Assembly: GCA_937907455.1 (NCBI GenBank)
Contig: CALESQ010000107.1
Span: forward strand, 1-64,000
Direction: 5' to 3'
Source of the DNA: an uncultured Caldilineales bacterium
GTDB lineage: Bacteria; Chloroflexota; Anaerolineae; JAAEKA01
DNA: 64,000 nucleotides
Shown here: positions 7,572 to 15,255 of the stretch, piece after piece
Position numbering within the stretch: position 1 is the stretch's first letter
Layout of the letters: each line of letters starts with the position of its first letter
Translations under genes and position numbers: made by a program
The notes under the pieces: generated by a model
What the model was told of the DNA's origin: nothing
What the model saw: the letters and a program-made list of their open reading frames with translations, nothing else
Database searches by the model: none

Positions 7572-8939
7572 TCAGCGGTTCAACCAGGGATGATCGCGCA
7601 GGGCAAGCCCCGGCGGTTGGCGACCAATCAACCATAAAACCGGCGCTGCTCCCAGACTGGCAGTGAGCAATGCCGCACCCACATCCAGCACAGCAATCAG
7701 CACAGCCAATCTGACACCGGTGGGGTTGATAGCGACACCCACCAACCACCAGGCCAGCAACGCCAGCAAGCTGCCCATAGCCCCGCCGGTGAGCGCCACA
7801 ATGCCGTTTTCCAGCAGAATCAAGCGCCGCACGCGGCTGGGGCGAGCACCCAACGCGGCCAGCAAGCCAAGCTCACGACGGCGTTCCAGCGCCGCCAGCG
7901 CCGCCGTGGTCAGCACCAGCAAGCCACAAGCGATCAACAGCAGCGCGGCCACCCACAAGGGAAAGGTTGCTGCGGCACGGCGATTTACCCAACTCAGCGC
8001 GGCCAGGCCCAGCCCCAGCGCACCGGCAATCATCGCCAGCGTCATGCCTGCGGTCTGACGGCGATGCCGAGCCAATCCTTGCACCGCCAGCGTCCACAGC
8101 GGTGATGCATCCGGCAGCGGCAGCCGCCAGTAGAAACGTGTAAGCAGCCCACTGCCAGCATTCAACGCCGTCGCCAGTACCACGGTAAGCGCAGTCAGCC
8201 AGGCGCCGGCGCGCAAGCCCAACAGTGGCACCCCCAGCAGAGCCACCAACACGCCGGTGAACAACACGCCCAGCGTAGAAAACCGCCACAAGCGCCATTC
8301 ACGCAGCCAGTGCCGGCCTGCCGGATTGCGCAACGCACCAGTGGATGAGCGCAAGCCCGTGGCAATGCCAGTGATGCCCACAAAAAACAGAGTCGCCAGC
8401 ACGCCCGCCACAGCACTAATAGCAAAAGGTTGCCAGGCCAGGGTGAAGCCGGGCGGCAATCCCAAATAATCACGCGCAGGCAACCAACTAACCACACTGA
8501 GGATCAGGCCAAGCAGCAGACCAGCAGCCGTGCCCAGCAACGCCATACCCAGCGCCTCCAGCAGCAGCAGCGCCACCAATTCACGGCGGCGCAGCCCCAG
8601 GCTGAGCAACAGCGCCAGATCATCGAGGCGTTGCTCTACACTGGCCAAATAAGCATTGCTCAGCCCCAGACAACCCACCAGCAACGTCACCAGACCTGAG
8701 CCAAGCATCACCCCCGCGGGTGTTATCGCCTCCAGCAGCGCCGGGGGCAGAATCCAGCCCAGTTGCGCCGGTGTTACCGTCTCGCCGCGCAAACGCCAAC
8801 CGATCTCCAGCCAGGCCGTGAGCGCGGCGACACCGGGAGTCAGGCTGGCCAGCGCCAGCAGGGCCAACGGCCAATCGCGACGTGCGCCCGATGCCAAAAA
8901 CTGCGCGCCCAGGGCAAAAAAACGGCCTGTGGGTTTCAT
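7572..8939 (-). CDS. FtsX-like ABC permease
   Basis: 455-residue membrane protein with two half-repeats typical of FtsX/MacB-like permeases. A repeated LDDLALLLSLGLRRRELVALLLLEA motif near residue 85 and ERRRELGLLAALGARPSRVRRLILLENG near 355 mark the two FtsX domains. Each is followed by long hydrophobic segments. No large periplasmic MacB-type domain is obvious between them. Its start overlaps the end of the PadR gene by four bases (8936-8939), so regulator, permease and ATPase are cotranscribed. Confidence 0.85.
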   Translation of the reverse strand: MKPTGRFFALGAQFLASGARRDWPLALLALASLTPGVAALTAWLEIGWRLRGETVTPAQLGWILPPALLEAITPAGVMLGSGLVTLLVGCLGLSNAYLASVEQRLDDLALLLSLGLRRRELVALLLLEALGMALLGTAAGLLLGLILSVVSWLPARDYLGLPPGFTLAWQPFAISAVAGVLATLFFVGITGIATGLRSSTGALRNPAGRHWLREWRLWRFSTLGVLFTGVLVALLGVPLLGLRAGAWLTALTVVLATALNAGSGLLTRFYWRLPLPDASPLWTLAVQGLARHRRQTAGMTLAMIAGALGLGLAALSWVNRRAAATFPLWVAALLLIACGLLVLTTAALAALERRRELGLLAALGARPSRVRRLILLENGIVALTGGAMGSLLALLAWWLVGVAINPTGVRLAVLIAVLDVGAALLTASLGAAPVLWLIGRQPPGLALRDHPWLNR

Positions 8940-9490
8940 GGCGCAGCACCCCGGCGGCCATTAACATGCAACAGCCGGTCTTCACAACGATCCAGCCAGG
9001 TCAGATCGGCCTCGGCGTGCAGGATGGCGCCTTCCAGCAGGCTAGCCGCTACAGCATCATCGCCTTGCTCGGCTTCGTGCAGAGCCTGCTCCAGCTCACG
9101 CAGATATTGCAGGTTAGCCGTGCGTTGTCGCCATAACAGCTCGGCCAGCGCCGCCGCATCGTGTTGCACGGCAGCCAGCACCGTCAGCTTCAGATAGAAA
9201 TCATCCTTTAGCTTGCGGTTGCCCGGCACAGCCGCGCTACTCCAAGTCGTCAACTCGGCCAGGCCGCTATCGGTCAGGCGATAGCGCTTTTGATCAGGCA
9301 AGTTAGGCTGCACCACGCGGGCATCCAGCGCTACCAGGCCATCCTGCTCCAGCAGACGCAGGTTGTTATAGATCTGCGCCTGTTGCAGCGGCCACAGCAG
9401 GCCGATGGCCTCATCGTAGCGTTTTTTCAGTTCATAGCCATAGCCCGGCTCTTGTGCCAGCAAAGCCAGTAGCGCATGTTTGATCGTCAT
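8936..9490 (-). CDS. PadR-family transcriptional regulator
   Basis: 184 residues. The N-terminal winged helix begins MTIKHALLALLAQEPGYGYELKKRYDEA, with QIYNNLRLLEQDGLV as recognition part and QKRYRLTDSGLAEL as wing. The C-terminal ~90 residues are helical (PadR subfamily with Vir_act_alpha_C-like dimerisation domain). First gene of an operon with the FtsX-type transporter, a frequent arrangement in which PadR senses a compound that the transporter expels. A perfect 10-4-10 palindrome covers its own -10 box, supporting autorepression. Confidence 0.88.
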   Translation of the reverse strand: MTIKHALLALLAQEPGYGYELKKRYDEAIGLLWPLQQAQIYNNLRLLEQDGLVALDARVVQPNLPDQKRYRLTDSGLAELTTWSSAAVPGNRKLKDDFYLKLTVLAAVQHDAAALAELLWRQRTANLQYLRELEQALHEAEQGDDAVAASLLEGAILHAEADLTWLDRCEDRLLHVNGRRGAAP

Positions 9491-9497
9491 GGTAGGT

Positions 9498-9521
9498 ATA
9501 TACTAACTATGGTTAGTATAT
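9498..9521 (-). promoter_or_regulatory. PadR operator palindrome
   Basis: ATATACTAAC (9498-9507), TATG, GTTAGTATAT (9512-9521): perfect arms. It carries the ATACT...AGTAT core known for PadR-family operators and overlaps the -10 box of the regulator's promoter. Confidence 0.8.
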
Positions 9522-9542
9522 GGTGAAAAATTTTTTTGTCAA
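9515..9542 (-). promoter_or_regulatory. Promoter of the PadR-ABC operon
   Basis: Minus-strand TTGACA (9537-9542), 16-base A/T-rich spacer, TATACT (9515-9520). The start point would fall near 9508, inside the operator, about 18 bases before the ATG (9490). Confidence 0.8.
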
Positions 9543-9615
9543 CCTGCCCCCCAGGGCGACCAGGCTTTTTAAAGCCAGCCAAGTGTCTTTTGAAATGAAG
9601 CTGCTGCCCAGCGGT

Positions 9616-10398
9616 CTAGCTGTGCAGTTCGATCCCCTGCTCAAAGAGACGGTCTTGCACCAGCGCCAACAGGCGGGGGCGCATCTCGGCAGCCTTGCCG
9701 AAGCGCGCCTTGGCCAACAGTGTCAGATCTGTGCTTTGGCCGATCACCCCCGATTCGCTGATTACCTGCCACGGCTCCAGCAGGTTCGGCAGCATATCGG
9801 TAGCCTCCTGCCCCAGCGTCTCCAGCAGCAAGATGGCACGTGGCAGGTCAGCACTGGCGAGTTTCAGGGTGATGTGAGTCATCGAAAAGCGGCCGCGGCT
9901 GAAGTTGCGAATCAGACGCACATCGCCGTTGGGCACCACAAACAGCTCGCCGGTAGGGGCGCGCAGTTTGGTGGTGCGCACATTCACAGCCTCGATTACC
10001 CCCTCTACCCCCATCACCTCCACCTTTTCGCCCACGTCATAATCATCGGCAAAGATCAGACTCATGCCGCTGACAAAGTCATTGACCACGTTGCGCGCAC
10101 CCAGACCAAAGGCCGCGCTGAACAAACCAATGATCCAGATCAGGGTATTGGTGTCAATAAACAAGCTCAAACTGCCCAAAATGGCCGCCACGATAGCAAT
10201 CAGCGTCAACGCGCTGGAGAGCAGCCCCTGCAGGGTGAGAGCGCGTTCGGCGCGCATACTGCGGTTACCGCGCGTCAGACGATGCAGCCGCGCCAGGCGT
10301 CCGGCCAGGCGCCAACTGAGCAGGTGAACCAGCCAGGCCAGCATGAACAGCAGCAGAATAGTTAACAGGCGTTCGGCCCAGACAGGAATGGAGGACAT
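9616..10398 (-). CDS. Small-conductance mechanosensitive channel (MscS family)
   Basis: 260 residues. N-terminal hydrophobic helices, then the pore-lining/beta domain segment (GLFSAAFGLGARNVVNDFVSGMSLIFADDYDVGEKVEVMG, followed by VEGVIEAVNVRTTKLRAPTGELFVVPNGDVRLIRNFSRG), which is diagnostic for MscS. Opens under membrane tension to release solutes during osmotic downshock. The start at 10398 (MSSIPVWAERLL) is chosen because the longer frame to 10473 would translate a tandem DNA heptamer array. Lies downstream of gamma-glutamyltranspeptidase on the same strand. Confidence 0.88.
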   Translation of the reverse strand: MSSIPVWAERLLTILLLFMLAWLVHLLSWRLAGRLARLHRLTRGNRSMRAERALTLQGLLSSALTLIAIVAAILGSLSLFIDTNTLIWIIGLFSAAFGLGARNVVNDFVSGMSLIFADDYDVGEKVEVMGVEGVIEAVNVRTTKLRAPTGELFVVPNGDVRLIRNFSRGRFSMTHITLKLASADLPRAILLLETLGQEATDMLPNLLEPWQVISESGVIGQSTDLTLLAKARFGKAAEMRPRLLALVQDRLFEQGIELHS

Positions 10399-10400
10399 GG

Positions 10401-10470
10401 GTGAGAATTGAGAATTGAGAAGTGAGAGGTGAAAATTGAGAATTGAGAGGTGAGAAGTGAGAGGTGAGAA
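10401..10470 (-). repeat. Ten in-phase heptamers immediately upstream of the mscS start codon
   Basis: Plus-strand units GTGAGAA, TTGAGAA, TTGAGAA, GTGAGAG, GTGAAAA, TTGAGAA, TTGAGAG, GTGAGAA, GTGAGAG, GTGAGAA run without a break and end two bases before the ATG (10396-10398, minus strand). Consensus KTGAGAR. On the mRNA this is a pyrimidine-rich TTCTCAC/TTCTCAA leader with no Shine-Dalgarno. One of several similar arrays in the window. Confidence 0.8.
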
Positions 10471-10494
10471 CACGCAGTCAACTCAAACTGGCAG

Positions 10495-12144
10495 CTAAAA
10501 CCCTACTGCGCAGCCGTCGCGGCGAGGTTCGCTGCCGCCGGTGAGTACACCACTCTCTGCATCGCGACGGATGATCTGGCCCGCACCGAACACCATGCGC
10601 TCCATGCCGCCCACAGGCTGCACATCGTGCCCCAAACCGCGCAACGTGCGGATCAAAGCGGCACCAGCCTGCTGCTCCACGGCAACACGGCCGGCGGGAT
10701 CGCCCTCCAGCAGGCAGAAGCGTGCAGCATCCAGTGCGGCCTGCGGTGACAGGCCCAAATCAAGCTGGTTCACCAACACCTGCAGATGGCCTTGCGGCTG
10801 CATAAAGCCGCCCATCACGCCAAAGCTGGCCCACAGCGCATCGTCTTGCGTAGCCAGGCCAGGGATGATGGTATGGTAAGGGCGCTTGCCGGGCGCTAAA
10901 CAGTTGGGGTGTGCCGGGTCAAGGCTGAACAGCGCCCCGCGGTTTTGCAGGGCGATGCCGCTGCCAGGAGCTACCAGACCGCTGCCGAAGCCGTAGTACA
11001 GGCTGTTGATCCACGAACACGCATTGCCCGCGCCATCCACCACGCTGAGGTAAACAGTATCGGCGCGCGGCGTTGGCTGAAGCGGGACACGGGCACTGAC
11101 AGGCAGGCCACAAGGTACATCCGACAACGCATGATGCCGATCAATCAGGCTGCGTCGTGTGGCAGCATAGGCGGGCGAGAGCAGCTCGGCCAATGGCAGG
11201 GTCTCGAACGCAGGATCGGCCACCCACTGCCGCGCGTCGGCAAAGGCCAAACGCATGGCTTCGATCAGCAAATGCCAGCGTTCAGCCACGGGCAGCGCGC
11301 TCACCTCGTCCTGGCGGATTATAGCCAACGCCAGCAAAGTTGCCAAGCCCTGGCCGTTGGGAGGGCATTGCCACACGCGCACGCCGCGATAATCCACACA
11401 GAGCGGCTCATCCCAGGTGGAGCGGTGCGCAGCGAAATCATCGGCAGCCAGCAGGCCACCCAGGCTTTGCACAAAGGCGGCAATGCGTTGAGCCAATGGC
11501 CCGTGATAGAAGCCCTCAGCTCCATCCGCGGCGATCAGCTCCAGCGTGCGCGCCAGCTCAGGCAAGCGTACCATCTGGCCGGCACGCGGAGCGCCACCAC
11601 CTGCGGGCAACAGCTCCAGGCCAGAGGGCAGGCGACGCAGTTTGGTCTCCAGCCGTTGCCAATTGGCCGCAATGATCGGGCTGACGGGGAAGCCGTGGCG
11701 CGCGTAGCTGATGGCGGGTTGCAGCACCTGCGCCAGGGTAAACGTGCCATGCCGCGCCAGCAGGTCGGCCCAGGCAGCCACGGTGCCGGGCACGGTGACG
11801 CTGTGCGGGCTGTCGAGAGCGATGGCAGTTACACCTTCACTGCGCAGTCGGCTCAGCGTGAGTGCCTGCGCAGCCCGTCCGCTGCCATTCAGCGCGCTAA
11901 CATGCTGCCCGGCCTGCGCCGCCGCATCATAGTACAAAGCAAAGGCATCGCCACCCACGCCCGTAGACATCGGCTCGACCACGGCAAGCGCGGCCGCGGT
12001 GGCTACGGCGGCATCCGCCGCGTTGCCGCCTGCCAACAACATGCGCAACCCGGCCTGTGCCGCCAGCGGTTGCGTGGTGGCAACCATGCCGTGCCGGGCA
12101 AACAGATCAGAACGATGACAACGACCGGAAAGCAGAGATGGCAT
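10495..12144 (-). CDS. Gamma-glutamyltranspeptidase family protein
   Basis: 549 residues. Ntn-hydrolase that cleaves or transfers gamma-glutamyl groups (glutathione-type substrates), normally exported and self-processed into two subunits. Family signatures: HGMVATTQPLAAQAGLRMLLAGGNAADAAVATAAALAVVEP (conserved N-terminal region), and the small-subunit start ADTVYLSVVDGAGNACSWINSLY where the Thr in DTVYLSVVD would be the nucleophile. PGKRPYHTIIPGL and the substrate-binding Gly pair follow. No clear signal peptide is seen from the chosen ATG, so location is uncertain. Start 12144 chosen because the longer frame overlaps the upstream methyltransferase gene. Specificity (glutathione versus cephalosporin acylase type) is open. 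Confidence 0.85.
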   Translation of the reverse strand: MPSLLSGRCHRSDLFARHGMVATTQPLAAQAGLRMLLAGGNAADAAVATAAALAVVEPMSTGVGGDAFALYYDAAAQAGQHVSALNGSGRAAQALTLSRLRSEGVTAIALDSPHSVTVPGTVAAWADLLARHGTFTLAQVLQPAISYARHGFPVSPIIAANWQRLETKLRRLPSGLELLPAGGGAPRAGQMVRLPELARTLELIAADGAEGFYHGPLAQRIAAFVQSLGGLLAADDFAAHRSTWDEPLCVDYRGVRVWQCPPNGQGLATLLALAIIRQDEVSALPVAERWHLLIEAMRLAFADARQWVADPAFETLPLAELLSPAYAATRRSLIDRHHALSDVPCGLPVSARVPLQPTPRADTVYLSVVDGAGNACSWINSLYYGFGSGLVAPGSGIALQNRGALFSLDPAHPNCLAPGKRPYHTIIPGLATQDDALWASFGVMGGFMQPQGHLQVLVNQLDLGLSPQAALDAARFCLLEGDPAGRVAVEQQAGAALIRTLRGLGHDVQPVGGMERMVFGAGQIIRRDAESGVLTGGSEPRRDGCAVGF

Positions 12145-12158
12145 AATTGCAGTGAGGA

Positions 12159-12968
12159 TCAGGCAGCAGAAAGGGCGCGCAGCCAGGTGTACAGCAACAC
12201 ACCGCCGGCCACGGCCACGTTGAGCGATTCGGCCTGGCCGGGGATGGGCAGGCGCACCCAGGCATCGGTGGCGGCGGCCACATCGGCTGAAAGGCCGCGC
12301 GCTTCGTTGCCCAGCGCCAACGCGACACGGCCCTGCCACAGGCCAGCGCCCCAATCGTTTCCGCGGTGAGCATCTGCACCCAGCAGGGTATAGCCGTGAC
12401 CGCGCAGATGCGCGAGCGCCGCGGGCAGATCGGCGGTGCGCACGATGGGCAGGTGAAAAAGCGATCCCATGCTGCCGCGCACAGTTTTTGGATCAAAGGG
12501 GTCTACGCATGGCTCCAGCAGCAGCACACCGGCTGCGGCTACGGCATCGGCAGTGCGCAGCAGAGTGCCCAGGTTGCCAGGATCTTGCAAACGATCCAGC
12601 AACAGCACCAAGCGGCCATGCCTGGGAGCAAAGCGGGCCAGCGGCGTCTCGAACAGCTCGAAGGTAGCAACCAAGCCCTCGGCAGCCTCGCGTTCGGTCA
12701 GGGCCGCCATCACCGCCGCACTGACTGGCACGATCTCGGCCCCGGCGGCGGCAAGGGGTTGCACCAGTGCCGCCGCAAGCGGCGTGAGCAATTCATGGCA
12801 CACGAAGGCAGTGCGCGGTCGCGCTGCGGCCTGCAAGGCACTGCCCAGCAGCTTAACCCCTTCAACCAAAAAGCACCCCTGCGCCTCGCGGCCCTTGCGC
12901 GTGACAAGCTGGCGCGCAGCCACAATGCGCGGGTTTTGGCGGCTGGTGATAACAGGCAGATCAATCAT
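12159..12968 (-). CDS. TrmH/SpoU-family RNA 2'-O-methyltransferase
   Basis: 269 residues. An N-terminal substrate-binding domain (ITSRQNPRIVAARQLVTRKGREAQGCFLVEGVKLL) is followed by the SPOUT knot with its three motifs: LLLDRLQDPGNLGTLLRTADA, LALGNEARGLS, and LPIPGQAESLNVAVAGGVLLY. Uses S-adenosylmethionine to methylate ribose in rRNA or tRNA; the exact nucleotide cannot be read from sequence (23S rRNA enzymes of the RlmB/TsnR-like group are the nearest type). Overlaps the antiporter gene by eight bases and is followed 14 bases later by the transpeptidase gene. Confidence 0.88.
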   Translation of the reverse strand: MIDLPVITSRQNPRIVAARQLVTRKGREAQGCFLVEGVKLLGSALQAAARPRTAFVCHELLTPLAAALVQPLAAAGAEIVPVSAAVMAALTEREAAEGLVATFELFETPLARFAPRHGRLVLLLDRLQDPGNLGTLLRTADAVAAAGVLLLEPCVDPFDPKTVRGSMGSLFHLPIVRTADLPAALAHLRGHGYTLLGADAHRGNDWGAGLWQGRVALALGNEARGLSADVAAATDAWVRLPIPGQAESLNVAVAGGVLLYTWLRALSAA

Positions 12969-14517
12969 GATGACCGGTTAGCTGCTCCATGTCCACATCA
13001 AGCTGAGTTGCCAGGGTCTGATAGCTATGCTCGGACAACATGCCGCGGCGCACCAGAGTTTGCAGCGCCGTGCGCTGGCTACGCAAGCCCTCGGCGCGGG
13101 CGGCCAGCATTTCTTCACTTTGCAACCAGACATCATCGGTGTACAGGGTTTGAATTTGGGCCGACAGGTCAGCGGTGGTGGCGCTGTATTCGCTGCTCAA
13201 CGCTTGCCAGATCTTTTCGGTGAGTACGCCAGCTTGATAAGAGCGCTGGAGCTGATCCTGTGCGGCCTGCAAGGCATACATGCGTGCCCGCACGACTTCG
13301 TATTGACGACGCTGCGGCTGCACCAAAATCAATCCCAGCCGGTCGAGCAGGCCTTTAATGGTAGTGCTTTGGATCAGCAGGGTAAACAGCACCACGCCGA
13401 AGGTCATAGCCAGCAACGAGTTACGCCAGTCATCGGGCAGCGCAGGCAAAGACAGGGCCAATGCCAGGGCGATGGCGCCGCGCAGGCCACCCCAGAACAG
13501 CACATGGCGATAGGTCATGGTCAGCCGCCCGCGCGGCCGATCTATTATCCAGCCCAGGCCGTAAACGGCGATGGCACGGCCAATCAGCACAGCGGCAATG
13601 CCCACCACGATATAGCCGAGGTTATTCAGCAGCAGTGGCAGGTCAATGGTCAGGCCGATCAGCAGAAACACAAAGGAATTGGCGATGAAGGCGACGTATT
13701 CCCAGAAGTTTTCGATGACAATGCGGGTGCTGGGCGACATGCTGCGCTGCGATCCGTAGTTGCCAACCAGCAGACCAGCAGTGACCACGGCAATGACGCC
13801 GGAGATGTGAAAGCGTTCGGCCAGTACAAAGGCACCATAGGCCACCACCGTGCTGAGGGTGGTTTCGATAAGGTAGTTGTCAATACGCAGGAAGACAGCA
13901 TTGGCGACCACGCCGATCACAGCCCCCACCAAAATGCCTCCGCCAGTGACCAGCAGGAAATCGGCCAGGCCCTGGGTAAGGTCGAAATGGCCCGACGCGG
14001 CTGCACCGAGAACGATGGTAAAGACGACAATGGCAACGCCGTCGTTGAGTAAGCTTTCGCCCTCGACGATGTAGGAAAGTTTGCGCGGCACGCCCAATTC
14101 GCGAAACACCGCGATCACCGCCACGGGATCGGTGGCCGAGATCAGCGCGCCGAACACCAGCGCCACCATCAACGGCACGCCCGCCAGCGCCACAATACCG
14201 CCCACCACCAGCGTGGATATCAACACGCCTACAATGGCCAGAATTACAATCAGTACCAGGTTATCTTTCAGCTCAGAGATGTCGAGATGAAAGGCAGCCT
14301 CGAAAACCAGCGGCGGCAGGATAAGGAAAACAATCAGCTCTGTGGTAAGGGTGAGGTCCTCGAAGGGGCTGGGCAACACTGCCAGCACCAATCCGCTCAG
14401 CACCAGAGCCACGGTGTAGGGTAGCTGAATGCGCTGCACCACAATGGCGATGATCGAAATGATGATGAGCATTTCGATCATCAGGGTTTCAATGGCGATG
14501 ATATTGGTGGTTTCCAT
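12961..14517 (-). CDS. Na+/H+ antiporter, CPA1 (NhaP/NHE) family
   Basis: 518 residues with about 12 membrane helices followed by a ~110-residue soluble tail. Ion-binding region signatures of CPA1: GALISATDPVAVIAVFRELGVP (ATDPV motif), EGESLLNDGVAIVVF (helix 5/6 ND motif), and RHVLFWGGLRGAIALALALSLP. Exchanges cytoplasmic Na+ for H+ for pH and sodium homeostasis. The C-terminal tail is helical and charged, likely regulatory. First gene of a run that continues with the methyltransferase, transpeptidase and MscS channel; antiporter plus channel hints at an osmotic theme. Confidence 0.92.
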   Translation of the reverse strand: METTNIIAIETLMIEMLIIISIIAIVVQRIQLPYTVALVLSGLVLAVLPSPFEDLTLTTELIVFLILPPLVFEAAFHLDISELKDNLVLIVILAIVGVLISTLVVGGIVALAGVPLMVALVFGALISATDPVAVIAVFRELGVPRKLSYIVEGESLLNDGVAIVVFTIVLGAAASGHFDLTQGLADFLLVTGGGILVGAVIGVVANAVFLRIDNYLIETTLSTVVAYGAFVLAERFHISGVIAVVTAGLLVGNYGSQRSMSPSTRIVIENFWEYVAFIANSFVFLLIGLTIDLPLLLNNLGYIVVGIAAVLIGRAIAVYGLGWIIDRPRGRLTMTYRHVLFWGGLRGAIALALALSLPALPDDWRNSLLAMTFGVVLFTLLIQSTTIKGLLDRLGLILVQPQRRQYEVVRARMYALQAAQDQLQRSYQAGVLTEKIWQALSSEYSATTADLSAQIQTLYTDDVWLQSEEMLAARAEGLRSQRTALQTLVRRGMLSEHSYQTLATQLDVDMEQLTGHHD

Positions 14518-14537
14518 GGGCAGAGATCAACGAGCAG

Positions 14538-15173
14538 CTACTCTATGCCGATCAAATGCTCGACGCGGTTTTGAAAGTGCAATCGCCAGGTTTCGCGCCG
14601 CGGAATCTCCACATATTCAAAATGGGTGATGCCGGTGTTATGGTTCCACACCTCGGCGCGCCGCCAGGGACCAACGTTGAACATGTGATCGAAGCTGGCT
14701 TCGATGACTCCGCCGTGGCACACCGCCACCACCACCTGATGGCGATGTTGCAGCACCGCTTCTTCGATAAACGCGCCCACGCGCGCCCGAAAGTGCATCA
14801 GCGCTTCGCCTCCCTCGACCGAGGGGGTGATGGTGGTGAAGGGGCGCTCGCTGGCCCAATAATCAGGGTAGTTGGGCAATTGATCGGAGGGCCAGGGCGA
14901 ATGGTCAAAACGGTTGGTGCCCATTTCACGCAACCGATCATCCCAGTGGATGGGCAGGCCATAGGCCGCAGCCAACGGTGCGGCGGTTTCACGGGCGCGC
15001 TGCATGGTGCTGGCGTAGAGTGCATCCACGCGGGGCAGATCGTCGGGCAGCCAGCGCGCCAGGGCACTGGCCTGACGTTGGCCCAGCTCGGTGAGAGGAG
15101 TATCGCGGTTGCCCTCGGTCCAGTTTTCCAGGTTGACAAAGCTTTGACCGTGACGGATTAAATAGAGTTGCAT
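14538..15173 (-). CDS. Histidine phosphatase superfamily protein (phosphoglycerate-mutase-like)
   Basis: 211 residues. Begins MQLYLIRHGQSFVNLENW with the catalytic RHG (His8) and continues DTPLTELGQRQASALARWL. The second catalytic His is in VVVAVCHGGVIEASF, and HWDDRLREMGTNRFDHSPW holds the acid/substrate region. Such proteins remove phosphate from small metabolites or sugars (CobC/GpmB-like). Substrate unknown. Start 15173 chosen at the domain boundary; the longer frame to 15482 runs antisense-like into the synthetase gene. Confidence 0.85.
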   Translation of the reverse strand: MQLYLIRHGQSFVNLENWTEGNRDTPLTELGQRQASALARWLPDDLPRVDALYASTMQRARETAAPLAAAYGLPIHWDDRLREMGTNRFDHSPWPSDQLPNYPDYWASERPFTTITPSVEGGEALMHFRARVGAFIEEAVLQHRHQVVVAVCHGGVIEASFDHMFNVGPWRRAEVWNHNTGITHFEYVEIPRRETWRLHFQNRVEHLIGIE

Positions 15174-15255
15174 ATAAAGTCTTTCCAGCAGGACTCGTGT
15201 AGTGAGGCCTGAACCAAGTGAGAATCTGACGGATCGAAGAAAAACAGCCGGTTGG

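Noticed and set aside
10401..10473. N-terminal 25-residue extension of the MscS protein
   Set aside because: It would translate the heptamer array (SPLTSHLSILNFHLSLLNSQ-like sequence); the channel domain begins after the ATG at 10398.
10909..12369. 486-codon plus-strand frame opposite the gamma-glutamyltranspeptidase
   Set aside because: Antisense shadow; the transpeptidase on the other strand has all family signatures.
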